From: Ruegeria sediminis
GTDB lineage: Bacteria > Pseudomonadota > Alphaproteobacteria > Rhodobacterales > Rhodobacteraceae
Length of the DNA: 64,000 nt
Reading direction: 5' to 3'
NCBI RefSeq assembly: GCF_005938215.1
Contig: NZ_VCPD01000006.1
Coordinates: 1-64,000 of the forward strand
A program made the position numbers and the translations under genes. Below are positions 1 through 8,361 of this stretch, one piece after another. The notes under the pieces were generated by a model. It ran no database searches. It saw only the letters and a list, made by a program, of their open reading frames with translations, and was not told the origin of the DNA. Within the stretch, counting starts at the first letter, position 1. Each line of letters begins with the position of its first letter.

Positions 1-44
1 ATGGTCCCAAACAGCCGAACAGGCAAAAGACCAAAACCAAATGA

Positions 45-121
<77 letters not shown>

Positions 122-124
122 AAC

Positions 125-373
125 TCAACCCAACCAGCCGCCAAAAGGCGGCTTTGTTCGTTCCGGGCCAAGCCAATCATCGCCGTCAGCGCCCCTTCCA
201 ACTCCAGCATGATACCGTCTTCGCCATGCCGGACGGTCACGTTCGATCAGGTCGCGCAGGATCTCCGGATCCGCCAGGGTCTGCGCCAACTCCGTGACCT
301 TGGCGCGGTAGAGTTGACCGCCACCTTTCACGAAACTGGCTGAAATTGGCCCGTCGGCTACCGGGCCGAGCAA
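125..373 (-). pseudogene. C-terminal remnant of a serine recombinase, frameshifted
   Basis: Read on the minus strand, about 300 down to 245 gives LYRAKVTELAQTLADPEI followed by LRDLIER. A shift to the next frame continues VTVRHGEDGIMLELEGALTA and then MIGLA. Together these match the extreme C-terminus of large (phage-type) serine recombinases as I know them. The upstream catalytic domain is absent, because the XRE gene starts at 443 on the other strand. The second frame runs on into the 3' end of tRNA-fMet and stops there, as seen for recombinases abutting their tRNA target. I infer a dead integrase of the island bounded at 6683. The family call rests on pattern recall; length and frameshift are directly visible. 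Confidence 0.6.
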
Positions 374-442
374 ACTTGCAAGTTCAAGCAGTCAACTATA
401 GCATACGTACCGCTTCCAATAGGAAATATCCGGGAAAAACAG

Positions 443-1096
443 TTGAATGGCAGGAATATAAAGCGACTCCGTCGGCGGTTGGGGATGACCCAGAACGACA
501 TCGCGGATGCTCTGCAGGTCGATCAAGGAACCGTCAGCAGATGGGAGCGGGACATCGAGAAACCTCGGCCCGCGAACTTTCACGCGCTCAGAGATTTGCT
601 TTTCGACGATCCGGGAAAGCAGTCTGAGTTTGGCGCGAATTGGTTGCTGAAGCGCAGTCCTATGTCCGCGATCTTGGTTGGGGAAGACAGACGCATCTGG
701 GAAGCTTCGCCGGGGTGTTATTCGTTTTATCGGAACCGAGATGGCATGGACGTGGGCGCCTATCTGGGGTCGCCACTCAATCGACTCCTTGACCATGTGA
801 ACAGAGAGGATTTTCTCGAAGTTTTGGAAGACTGGGGGGTCTTGGACGGTGAAGCGCTGATGATGCGCATCTACACCAACAAAAATGGTACGGTCACATG
901 TCACCAGGTGGAACCCGTCCATCAAGCCGGCGAGTTTTTCGGGACGACCGCGTTTCTCTCTCACAGCTTTCAGATTGCAGACAACGAAGATGTCGGGATT
1001 GAGAAAGTCGAAGCTGTAATGAACGATGCCCCTCACGAGTTCTGCGTTCTGCACGAGGGGCCGCACGCGAAGCACATACTGCCACCTTTCCGGTAA
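443..1096 (+). CDS. XRE-family transcriptional regulator
   Basis: A 217-residue protein with an N-terminal helix-turn-helix at residues 5-55 (RLGMTQNDIADAL, then VDQGTVSRWERD), typical of XRE/Cro DNA-binding domains. The remaining 150 residues resemble a sensory domain; ILVGEDRRIWEASPG is PAS-like, but I cannot assign it firmly. The start is a TTG with only a weak ribosome-binding site, so the true start could differ. It is the first intact gene after the recombinase remnant. Its targets are unknown; the neighbouring exported-protein genes on the same strand are possible. Confidence 0.8.
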   Translation: MNGRNIKRLRRRLGMTQNDIADALQVDQGTVSRWERDIEKPRPANFHALRDLLFDDPGKQSEFGANWLLKRSPMSAILVGEDRRIWEASPGCYSFYRNRDGMDVGAYLGSPLNRLLDHVNREDFLEVLEDWGVLDGEALMMRIYTNKNGTVTCHQVEPVHQAGEFFGTTAFLSHSFQIADNEDVGIEKVEAVMNDAPHEFCVLHEGPHAKHILPPFR

Positions 1097-1339
1097 TTTT
1101 TATCGCTGCGGCATGAAGGATTCGAGCCGTTCGCATATTTTCGCCCTTCTCGGACGAGCACTGAAATGTTCTGATTTTTCGGACGCAGGTGCTGCGAAAA
1201 CTGGAACTGGCCAAAGCTTCAACATGAATTTTCCCATTGCCGTTTTTTCGAAGGGCTTTGGAAAGCAATCTGCCAGACCAAAATTCGGGCTGTATCTGTT
1301 GAAGTACGCAATCTGAACCAATCTGGAAGGTAGCTGACA

Positions 1340-1663
1340 ATGCAGATTACGAGAACTCTGGCGGGAACGGCCGTTGTGCTCGCGCTTTCTACCACCGCTT
1401 CCCTCGCGGCGAGCGAGACTGCCGAATGCAAACTCACGAACGTGTCGGCGGACACCGTACTCTACGAAGGCACATGCCAAGTCTCGCAGGAACAAAGCGG
1501 CAGCAATACCATCTACTCGGTTTCCATGCCTGGCGCGGAATCGTTCATGTTCGCCGGAAGCGGTGACCAGTGGATGCACGGATCGGACAAGGTTCAATTC
1601 ACGGACCTGCCCAATGGCGGGATCTTCAAGTGGGGAGATTTCGCTCTCGCGGTCGCCGAGTGA
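1340..1663 (+). CDS. Small secreted protein of unknown function
   Basis: A 107-residue protein with a clear Sec signal peptide (positive start, hydrophobic stretch AGTAVVLALSTTASLA, predicted cleavage after residue 23 or 24). The mature part has two cysteines (in AECKL and EGTCQ) that could form a disulfide in the periplasm. GGTAGCTGACA precedes the ATG. I do not recognise a family. It is one of several small exported proteins in this island. Confidence 0.75.
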   Translation: MQITRTLAGTAVVLALSTTASLAASETAECKLTNVSADTVLYEGTCQVSQEQSGSNTIYSVSMPGAESFMFAGSGDQWMHGSDKVQFTDLPNGGIFKWGDFALAVAE

Positions 1664-1819
1664 ACGACGGGACGTCGCCCCAGGGAGCAACTGGCGCGTC
1701 AAATCTGATACAAAAAATCAGAGTCCGGTCGGACGCCCAACGGAGTGGCGAGGTTTTCTCGGCCTTGCAGACCCCTGGAGGGCCTGATCCGTTTCCGACC
1801 GATTTAGGAGGCGTGTTGA

Positions 1820-3022
1820 ATGCAATGCTTCGCCCAGCGCTTCGTATCACGTGGCCTCCTGCTCGCAATCCTAGCGAGTGCCGTTTCGACGGTTTCCGCC
1901 GCAGAAATCACTCTCAGGTCCTGCGCGGACGGTGCAGGACCGCCAGCCCAAATCGCCGAAAAACTGGACAAGCTTCTGTCTGACGCCGTGGACCCAGACT
2001 CGGCCTATGCTGCGGAGGGGCTGTTGGCGCCAGGCGGCGTCCTGCTCGTGCGCACACCCGACTGGACCTATTTCAAGGCCGCTGGAGTCGCCGATCTGCA
2101 AAACGCAGAACCGCTGGACTGCAATTCCCCCTACCAGATCGGCAGCGCGACCAAGATGATGACCGGCACCGTCGTGATGCAGTTGCAAGAGGCGGGCCTG
2201 CTGTCGCTGGACGATCCGCTTTCAGAGCATCTTCCCGAAATCGCCGCCCGCCTGCCCAATGGCGATCGCATCACCCTGCGCGAGATCGCCAACCATACTG
2301 CGGGCCTGTTCAACTATACGGACAACGCACCGGACGGAACGCCGGGCATCATGGAAGGTGGGTTGAGCGACCCCGAGATGCTGAAGTCCAGTCGCGGGCC
2401 CGCGGACCTTGTGGAATTTGCCATTGTTCATGGCGAGCCGGTGTTCGATCCCGGAACCGAGGGCAAATGGGCTTATTCCAACACAGGATATGTCCTGTTG
2501 GGCATGATCATCGAGAAGTTGGAGGGAAAGCCGCTGGCCGACGTTTTCCGGGAACGGATCTTCGCCCCGGTTGGCATGGACGCGACATTTCTGTGGAACG
2601 ACGTTCCGAGGGAAGACTTCGGCCTGCCGCGCGCCTGGTTCAAGGCGCCGTTCGATATCGAAACGACCGACTGGAACATGTCTCAGGGATGGGCGGCGGG
2701 CGGAGTGATTTCGACGGCCCCTGACATGGCCATGTTCGTCGAAGCGCTTGCCGCGGGCTCTCTGTTCGAGCAGGCTGGGACGCTTGCGGCCATGCAGGAG
2801 GGCGTGCAAGCGCAATTCCCGATCCTGACCTACGGAACCGGTCTTTGTGGCAAGCCCGGTGACACGATCGGCCACGCCGGCCAAACGCTAGGCTTCGAAA
2901 GCGACACGGCCTTCGCCCCGGCCAGCAAAACGACCATGGTCTTCTGGATGAATTCCGCAAACAATATCGCCGCCTTCGGCGTGCCCCTGGTCGCCGAAAT
3001 CGTTGCCAATCACGGGCGATGA
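1820..3022 (+). CDS. Serine hydrolase, beta-lactamase class C / esterase fold, exported
   Basis: A 400-residue protein with an N-terminal signal peptide (hydrophobic core about residues 11-27). It has the catalytic signature of the class C beta-lactamase/DD-peptidase/EstB superfamily: SxxK at S109-K112 (GSATK), YSN at 219-221 (KWAYSNTGY) and a HAG triad near residue 352 in place of KTG. Enzymes with HxG are often esterases or D-amino-acid peptidases rather than true beta-lactamases, so the substrate is left open. An AGGAGG ribosome-binding site lies about 6 bases before the ATG. The gene stands alone on the plus strand inside the tRNA-fMet island. Confidence 0.88.
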   Translation: MQCFAQRFVSRGLLLAILASAVSTVSAAEITLRSCADGAGPPAQIAEKLDKLLSDAVDPDSAYAAEGLLAPGGVLLVRTPDWTYFKAAGVADLQNAEPLDCNSPYQIGSATKMMTGTVVMQLQEAGLLSLDDPLSEHLPEIAARLPNGDRITLREIANHTAGLFNYTDNAPDGTPGIMEGGLSDPEMLKSSRGPADLVEFAIVHGEPVFDPGTEGKWAYSNTGYVLLGMIIEKLEGKPLADVFRERIFAPVGMDATFLWNDVPREDFGLPRAWFKAPFDIETTDWNMSQGWAAGGVISTAPDMAMFVEALAAGSLFEQAGTLAAMQEGVQAQFPILTYGTGLCGKPGDTIGHAGQTLGFESDTAFAPASKTTMVFWMNSANNIAAFGVPLVAEIVANHGR

Positions 3023-3092
3023 CGGATAGGCTTGGCAGACAATATATCGGACGACTTTAAGAAAAACCCAAAACCCAACAAGGAGATAACAT

Positions 3093-3395
3093 ATGAAAAT
3101 GAAACTCGCAGCTGTCGCCGCCGCAATCCTGCCGCTTGCCGCCTGTGTCGAGGATACCGGCGGAACGGCATCGACCGGCGCACCAGCGGTCGGCTCTTCC
3201 TCCGATCTTTCCTCTTTCGAGGGCGCCCGCGCCGGCCAAGCCGAGATGGGCATCCAGAACCTTGGTTATCAGAACATACGTTCCGACGGGCTGACCTCCT
3301 GGTGGTTCAACAGCTCGACCGGTGCCTGTGCGCGGATCACAACCAGCAACGGGGTCTATTCCGACGTCACCATGTTGCCTGCGCAGGACTGCTGA
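3093..3395 (+). CDS. Small lipoprotein (ACVEDTGG family)
   Basis: A 100-residue protein with a lipoprotein signal: MKMKLAAVAAAILPLAAC places the lipobox LAAC at residues 15-18, so Cys18 should be lipidated. The mature start CVEDTGG is shared exactly with the lipoprotein at 12470-12769. The C-terminal part ends in Cys (MLPAQDC). The ribosome-binding site AAGGAGATAACAT is unusually strong. The next gene starts 15 bases downstream, so the two are probably co-transcribed. Function unknown. Confidence 0.8.
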   Translation: MKMKLAAVAAAILPLAACVEDTGGTASTGAPAVGSSSDLSSFEGARAGQAEMGIQNLGYQNIRSDGLTSWWFNSSTGACARITTSNGVYSDVTMLPAQDC

Positions 3396-3409
3396 AAAGG
3401 AGATCTCCT

Positions 3410-4039
3410 GTGAGAAACCGTTTTGCAAACGCCCTGCTTCTGGCAGGGTGCCTTGTCACTCCGGCGCTTGCCTCCGAGAACATGGAGGCGGCAGACGCCT
3501 GCATCGACGCCCTCCGCGCCACAGGTACGCCTGACGCCAAGGGCGGTGAGGTCCTGAGTTCGACATTCTCGGAAGCGGGCACCGTCGTGATGCTGCGCGA
3601 TCTCGGTGGGAGCGAGTACAAGTGCATCGTCTGGTCAGATGGCGTTGTCGGTGAACTGAGCCTGGTGAACGCAATGGACGACGGTGGCGGCGCGATGGCC
3701 GGCGCGTCAGGCCAATCCGGACCGACGACCAACGAAGAGCGTGTCCGGTTCTCGGCCGGAACTACCGGTGCCGAAATCCCCGCGACACTGACACCCGGCA
3801 GTTCCGTACGCTACCTGCTGGGGGCGAATGCCGAGCAGTTCCTTTATGTTCGGGTGGCTTCGAATGTGCCGGGAATGTCCTACCAGATTTTCAACCCGGA
3901 TGGCTCCTTCCTGCTCGACATGGTGGATTCCGCACAGGAATACCGCGGCCAGCTTTGGCAATCCGGCGATCACGTCGTCGAGGTGATCAACCGTGGACAG
4001 TCAAACGCCGACTACCACCTGATCATCGGGATCGAGTGA
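3410..4039 (+). CDS. Secreted protein with SEAG-type repeat domain, unknown function
   Basis: A 209-residue protein. The GTG at 3410 is chosen because AGGAGA lies 7 bases upstream and it begins a good signal peptide (VRNRFANALLLAGCLVTPAL, cleavage near SENM). Residues about 40-90 contain LSSTFSEAGTVV, YKCIVWSDG and LSLVN. This block also occurs in the lipoprotein at 12470 (LSSSYSEAGTEV, WRCIGYSDG, ESLVN). The C-terminal 120 residues are unrelated to that protein and look like a beta-rich periplasmic domain. Longer open reading exists upstream but would overlap the lipoprotein gene. Confidence 0.75.
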   Translation: MRNRFANALLLAGCLVTPALASENMEAADACIDALRATGTPDAKGGEVLSSTFSEAGTVVMLRDLGGSEYKCIVWSDGVVGELSLVNAMDDGGGAMAGASGQSGPTTNEERVRFSAGTTGAEIPATLTPGSSVRYLLGANAEQFLYVRVASNVPGMSYQIFNPDGSFLLDMVDSAQEYRGQLWQSGDHVVEVINRGQSNADYHLIIGIE

Positions 4040-4109
4040 GCCGCGTTTGGTGCGGGTTGAAACGAACTGAATTTGAAGGAACTACCGATTTCCTGCACCA
4101 CGCGAAAAA

Positions 4110-4135
4110 CGGTCCGGGCCTGATTGCCCGGACCG
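4110..4135 (-). terminator. Rho-independent terminator, minus strand
   Basis: A perfect 10-bp stem CGGTCCGGGC / GCCCGGACCG encloses the loop CTGATT. On the minus strand it is followed by TTTTTCGCG, so it best serves the minus-strand transcript that includes 4302-5180. There is no T run on the plus side. Confidence 0.7.
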
Positions 4136-4301
4136 CGACTACAGGCGAGACTTGCCCCGACGTACTCGGTAGCCTTGGTGTCCGGCATCGCCGCAGCGGA
4201 CGGCTGCGCCCCCGCGCTTGGTACTGTCAAATCAAACCAGGTTTAGCCGGTTGACTCAGCATTGAACAAAGCCGGCTATCAGCGATCTCGCGAGGGGTAA
4301 G

Positions 4302-5180
4302 CTATTGCCGGTTTCTTCTGACCGAAATGATACATCCGGCGTGCTTCGGGTGCCGTGCTGGAACATCCCGGGCCATCGCGTCTACGTTCCCTAGATGCCG
4401 CAGAGCACCGCTGTTCAGTAACACGCCGCGCCCCTCATCATATCGACGTTGTCCAAAGCCACTGGCAACGCATTCCCATTCCTCATTGGCTGCGCCATCC
4501 CGGAATCTGGGTAGATCATGGGCATCATGTCGACCGGGCGTTGCCGCGACATGGTCATGTTTCCTGGGATTGGATTGGTGCGTTTGATGGTGTGTCACTT
4601 GAACCGCGCCTGGTTGCGATACCGTTCCCTTGGCCGGCTTCGGCTTGGGGCGCACGATTGAAACAACTCCCTGAGGTTTGGGGTGTCCGGGTACTGCGAC
4701 ATGAGTTGCCGTTGGCCTGGTGGCCAATGGCGGAACTTGACCTGGAACGGCAACCGGAACTTGACCCGGAACAGCCGTCGGGAATTGGATTGGTGCCGCA
4801 ACCGGGGTCAACGGAGGGGTGGTGGTCGGGCCTGTCGCCAGCGGAGGGACTTGGCCGTAGACCGCTATCGGGGTGGCAATCGGAACCTTTCCGGGGATCG
4901 CGATAGGGATCGCCGCTGGTGCAAGTACTGGAACGGTCACCGAAGGAGGCGTTTGCGCTGTGCCCTTCGGCGGAATTTGATTGGCGGTCGGCTGGGTTGG
5001 GCCTGTAACCTGATAGTTAGGACCTTGCCCTCCAACTTGCCCACAACCCTGGCTGGACTGGTGAGGGTTGCCGACGCCCCGGCACCATCCGTAGTGATTT
5101 CCTCCGGCGATACCTTGAGTTGCCGACAGTTGGGCGACCAAACAAGTAGCAATCAGGAAAGCAATGCTGTTCAGTTTCAT
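4302..5180 (-). CDS. Secreted Pro/Val-rich low-complexity protein
   Basis: A 292-residue protein with a signal peptide (MKLNSIAFLIATCLVAQLSA). The centre, about residues 60-190, is low complexity, with repeated units such as AIPGKVPIA, AVPGQVPVAVPGQVPPLAT and TPVAAPIQF. The C-terminal 60 residues regain normal composition and carry two cysteines (ECVASG, AGCIIS), suggesting a folded tail. It lies 7 bases downstream of the truncated TpsB-like gene on the same strand, so the two were probably one operon. Whether it was a secreted passenger or a surface protein cannot be told. It lacks the TpsA haemagglutination domain I would expect of a classical partner. Confidence 0.6.
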   Translation of the reverse strand: MKLNSIAFLIATCLVAQLSATQGIAGGNHYGWCRGVGNPHQSSQGCGQVGGQGPNYQVTGPTQPTANQIPPKGTAQTPPSVTVPVLAPAAIPIAIPGKVPIATPIAVYGQVPPLATGPTTTPPLTPVAAPIQFPTAVPGQVPVAVPGQVPPLATRPTATHVAVPGHPKPQGVVSIVRPKPKPAKGTVSQPGAVQVTHHQTHQSNPRKHDHVAATPGRHDAHDLPRFRDGAANEEWECVASGFGQRRYDEGRGVLLNSGALRHLGNVDAMARDVPARHPKHAGCIISVRRNRQ

Positions 5181-5187
5181 AATGTCC

Positions 5188-5757
5188 TCACCAACTTGTT
5201 GTCAGAGCAAGATACGCTCCGGGATCGCCAGAGTCGGTCAAGGGACCGTCCCGAAGGGGCACGCCGACATATCCGGACAAGAAGAAATTCCGCTTGAACT
5301 CCACATCCAGCCCGAGTCCGGTTGATGCCAGTGTAGCACTATCAACTTCGAAACTGGCAGGATCATTGTTCGAAACATAGCCGACGTCAAAAAATGCGAA
5401 GGGCGTCAGGCGATGTACGCTCTTGGAACTGGGAAAATATGAATGAGACACCTCGAAGATTGCTGAAATCCCAGAGTCTCCATCTACTTCGTCAAACCGG
5501 TATCCACGCAGAGCATAGCGGTCACCAAGGAAATATTCTTCGACGGACGGAAGGCGGTCTGGCGTATACTGGCCCCAGATCTCGGTTCGCCAAGCGGTGT
5601 TGGGCGACAGGCCCGTCAGCGGGCTTTCGTACCCGATGCCACCCCGCAAATGCCAAAAGGATGAGTCTCCATCATCAAAATTTGCAGCATTGGTTTCGTT
5701 GTCATTGTCGCCAAAGGTGCTGTCAGACGAATTCGAACTCGTCTCTGCTAGGACAGT
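5188..5757 (-). pseudogene. C-terminal fragment of TpsB/FhaC-family outer-membrane transporter, cut by an IS
   Basis: About 190 residues on the minus strand match the C-terminal beta-barrel of two-partner-secretion transporters (FhaC/ShlB). The motif EEYFLGDRYALRGYRFDE is the conserved L6-region RGY signature, followed by alternating hydrophobic strands and a terminal Trp (LALTTSW) as the barrel end. The N-terminal POTRA domains and first half of the barrel are missing. Reading frame similarity stops at about 5757, where IS6-family sequence begins, and no matching upstream half appears on the far side of the IS. I infer an IS insertion followed by adjacent deletion. Confidence 0.75.
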
Positions 5758-6532
5758 GACACTGTCGTTTATACCGCGCAGAGACCGCGCCACTCGGCAA
5801 GAGCGGCGGTGCGGTTGGCCTTGAAGAGATGTCTGCTTGAGAGGCTGCGTTCCTGGTTGAAGTGATTGGTGACGGAGGCGTGGACGGAGGCGAACTTCTG
5901 CAAACTTCGCATCCGCCGGAACCGGAGCATGGCCCGCTCCCGTCGTCGGAAGGGGAGGTGCGAGTTCTCTGCCCGGTTGTTCAGCCAGCGACCCGTCTCC
6001 TGCCTGTCCTCGATACCGAGATCCTTCATCGCCGCGCCATAGGAGCGCAGCTTGTCCGTGACGTAGCGCGCGCACGGACCGTGCTTCTTCATTGCTTTCT
6101 TGAGGAATTTGAGCGCGGCCTTCTTGTCCCGGCTCTTGGTGACAAAGCTCTCCAGCACCTCGCCTTCGTGATCGACGGCGCGCCACAGGTAGTGCCGCTC
6201 ACCGTTGATCTTCACGAACATCTCGTCGAGGTGCCACCGCCAGTGGCTGGACTTCATACCATTGATCCGGCGTTTCCTGATCTCGGCAGCGAACATCGGG
6301 CCGAACCGGTGCCACCAAAATCGAACAGCTTCGTGGCTCACGTCGATGCCGCGCTCGTGGAGAAGATCCTCGACGTTCCGCAACGAGAGCGGAAATCGGA
6401 TGTACAGCATTACCGCTAGGCGAATGACCTCAGGGCTGGTTTTGAAGTAGCGAAACGGCGATCGATTAGTCATGGGCGGAAGCTACGAAACCGCCCTGCC
6501 CTTCTCAAGCTGGTTTCCTCTGACACTTCCCC
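5758..6532 (-). mobile_element. IS6-family insertion sequence
   Basis: An element of about 0.78 kb encloses one transposase gene. The left end reads inward GACACTGTCGTTTATACC, close to known IS6/IS26 ends. The right end reads inward GGAAGTGTCAGAGGAAACC and shares TGTC and ACC at equivalent places, so the inverted repeats are imperfect and the exact ends are uncertain by several bases. I see no 8-bp target duplication, in line with an IS-mediated deletion of the flanking tpsB sequence. Confidence 0.65.
5769..6473 (-). CDS. IS6-family transposase
   Basis: A 234-residue DDE transposase, the usual length for IS6/IS26 enzymes. The N-terminus (RYFKTSPEVIRLAVMLYIRF, then LSLRNVEDLLHERGIDVSHE) is the family's helix-turn-helix region. 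The catalytic residues are visible in LDEMFVK (first Asp), YVTDKLRSY (second Asp) and NNRAENSHLPFR (Glu, followed by the family NSH signature). It is complete and could be active. The stop codon lies about 10 bases from the left end of the element. Confidence 0.92.
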   Translation of the reverse strand: MTNRSPFRYFKTSPEVIRLAVMLYIRFPLSLRNVEDLLHERGIDVSHEAVRFWWHRFGPMFAAEIRKRRINGMKSSHWRWHLDEMFVKINGERHYLWRAVDHEGEVLESFVTKSRDKKAALKFLKKAMKKHGPCARYVTDKLRSYGAAMKDLGIEDRQETGRWLNNRAENSHLPFRRRERAMLRFRRMRSLQKFASVHASVTNHFNQERSLSSRHLFKANRTAALAEWRGLCAV

Positions 6533-6666
6533 CGCGGGAATTGCGACGCAATTCCGGGGCAAAAAACACCACTGAAGTGAGACAGGCATGGGTGGCGGAG
6601 AGATCAGGATTCGAACTTAAGGTCGCCTTTCGTTACATCATGGCGACCCCGTTGTTCGACAAAGGC

Positions 6667-6683
6667 CAAATCCTGCTCCCGCA
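6667..6683 (+). repeat. Right copy of 17-bp direct repeat (candidate att site)
   Basis: CAAATCCTGCTCCCGCA is identical to tRNA-fMet positions 101-117. No tRNA can be folded here; it is only the 3' fragment. The copies diverge at the base following the repeat (A versus T), so the repeat is exactly 17 bp on that side. It marks the probable right boundary of the island. Confidence 0.75.
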
Positions 6684-6755
6684 TCCGGCGTATCAAAACC
6701 GCCCGAAGCAATACGCCCCGAGGCCGTTTTTGTGTGCCCCAACGCAATCAATCCA

Positions 6756-8345
6756 TCAATCTCCGGCAAAATCGCCATAGTATTCGTCCAGAACCCGGCG
6801 TGAGAACTTTCCGATGCTGGCGTAGTCGTGCTCGGTCAGGTTGGCGAGCGACACGCGGGCGGAAGGGTCGACCACCTCGAATCCTTTTCCGGGCAGCAGA
6901 ACCACGCCTGTTTCATCGGCCAGACGGAACAGGAAATCGGTCGCCTTGTTGTTGTCCTCGAACCATTTCGCAAAGGCCTCGCCGTACAGGCGTTCGGCCA
7001 GTTTCTTGAGGTCGATCAGCGTGTAATAGGCGATGTCGTTTTCATCGAGCTCCGGTTTGGTGCCCATGTTCATGTACAGTGTATCGAAGCGGTGCCGAAC
7101 CAGGCGTTTCGCGGCGTCCTTGTAACGGTCGTCGATGTCCATGAGTCCGTTCAATGCAAACAGCGTCATCTGCAGTTGTTGGGGAAGCGACAGGCCCGCA
7201 GTGTGATTGAGCGCGACGGCGCGGCTGTCCGCCACCAGCCGGTCGATGAAGCGCAGGGACCTCGGCTCGGTCGTGAGGGACATGTAGCGCCGGTCGAGCA
7301 CCTTCTTGGCCTTTTCCGAAAGCGCATCGAGGGCGGCATCCAGGGCGTTGTCGTCATGCAATCCGATGACGCCAAGCCGCCAGCCGGTCGCACCGAAATA
7401 CTTGGAAAAGGAATAGACGCACAGCGTATTGCGCGGGCAGCGCGCAAAGAGCGAGACGAAATCATCCGCAAAGGTGCCATAGACATCATCGGTGACGATG
7501 ATCAGATCCTTGCGCGGGCCGTTGACGATATCCGCGATCCGGTCGAGCGAGGCGCGCGACAGTTTTGCTGACGGTGGATTGCTGGGATTGACCACGCAGA
7601 AGACCTTGACTGCCGGATCTTCCAGTTTCTTCAACTCGGTTTCGGGAAACTGCCAGTCGTCCTCCTCTTCCATGCGGATGTCCACGACCTCGAGATCGTA
7701 GCCCGGCAATGGCGGGATCTCCAGATAGGGCGAAAAGATCGGCGTTCCCAGCGCGACCTTGTCGCCTGCCTGGACGAGCAGGTTGTGCTTCAATGTCTGG
7801 AAGATATAGGTCATCGCCGCCGTTCCACCCTCGGTGGCGAAAAGCGAGAAATCACCCTGTTTCGGCACCAACCCGTACATTTCCTGTGCGACATAGGCCT
7901 TCACGATTTCCTCGGCATGGCGCAGCATCCGGGGCGGCACCGGGTAGTTGCAACCAAGAAAGGCGCAGACCGCTTCGCTGAGAAATTCCTGACGGCTAAG
8001 ACCCAGTTGGTCACGAACGTAGGACACTGCGGACCGGATGAAAGTCACGCCCGGATCGGATTCATGATGGTTCGAATAGGCCTCGAACCGCTGCACGATC
8101 CCTTCCGTCTCGGGAATCCCGCCGAACCCGCTGTTGAGATAGGAATAAGAGCGTTCGGCCTCTTGCATCGCGAACTCGCCCAGCCTGAGAAAGGCGCGCC
8201 GGGGCAGTGTGGCGAGAAAATTCGGGTTCCCCCGCCCGGCATTGAGCATCATCCGGTCGGCATCCGAACCGGCGATTTCGATCAACTTGTCCTTGAGCTC
8301 GAATGGGCTGAGTGTGGCCAGCTTGGCAATGTCCAGATCGTCCAT
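6756..8345 (-). CDS. aspD: Aspartate 4-decarboxylase (bifunctional aspartate aminotransferase)
   Basis: A 529-residue PLP enzyme of fold type I, matching the length of L-aspartate beta-decarboxylases. It converts L-aspartate to L-alanine plus CO2 in the cytoplasm. The PLP lysine is K315 in YSFSKYFGATGWRLG. The nucleotide-binding NPSNPPSAK and TDDVYG (Asp/Tyr contacting PLP) are in place. The long form with the large insertions (MEEEDDWQFPE region) separates it from ordinary aspartate aminotransferases. A CGGAGA ribosome-binding site precedes the ATG. The gene follows aspT by 16 bases on the same strand, the known partner arrangement. Confidence 0.92.
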   Translation of the reverse strand: MDDLDIAKLATLSPFELKDKLIEIAGSDADRMMLNAGRGNPNFLATLPRRAFLRLGEFAMQEAERSYSYLNSGFGGIPETEGIVQRFEAYSNHHESDPGVTFIRSAVSYVRDQLGLSRQEFLSEAVCAFLGCNYPVPPRMLRHAEEIVKAYVAQEMYGLVPKQGDFSLFATEGGTAAMTYIFQTLKHNLLVQAGDKVALGTPIFSPYLEIPPLPGYDLEVVDIRMEEEDDWQFPETELKKLEDPAVKVFCVVNPSNPPSAKLSRASLDRIADIVNGPRKDLIIVTDDVYGTFADDFVSLFARCPRNTLCVYSFSKYFGATGWRLGVIGLHDDNALDAALDALSEKAKKVLDRRYMSLTTEPRSLRFIDRLVADSRAVALNHTAGLSLPQQLQMTLFALNGLMDIDDRYKDAAKRLVRHRFDTLYMNMGTKPELDENDIAYYTLIDLKKLAERLYGEAFAKWFEDNNKATDFLFRLADETGVVLLPGKGFEVVDPSARVSLANLTEHDYASIGKFSRRVLDEYYGDFAGD

Positions 8346-8361
8346 TGGAAATCTCCGTCAA

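Noticed and set aside
1097..1339. Possible small genes after the XRE regulator
   Set aside because: The frames here lack a ribosome-binding site or recognisable composition; I see nothing supported in this gap.
6537..6555. GGAATTGCG-A-CGCAATTCC palindrome beside the IS right end, and GACAGTG-A-CACTGTC (5753-5767) at the left end
   Set aside because: Both are perfect short palindromes, but they differ from each other and no function or known terminal structure of IS6 elements matches them.
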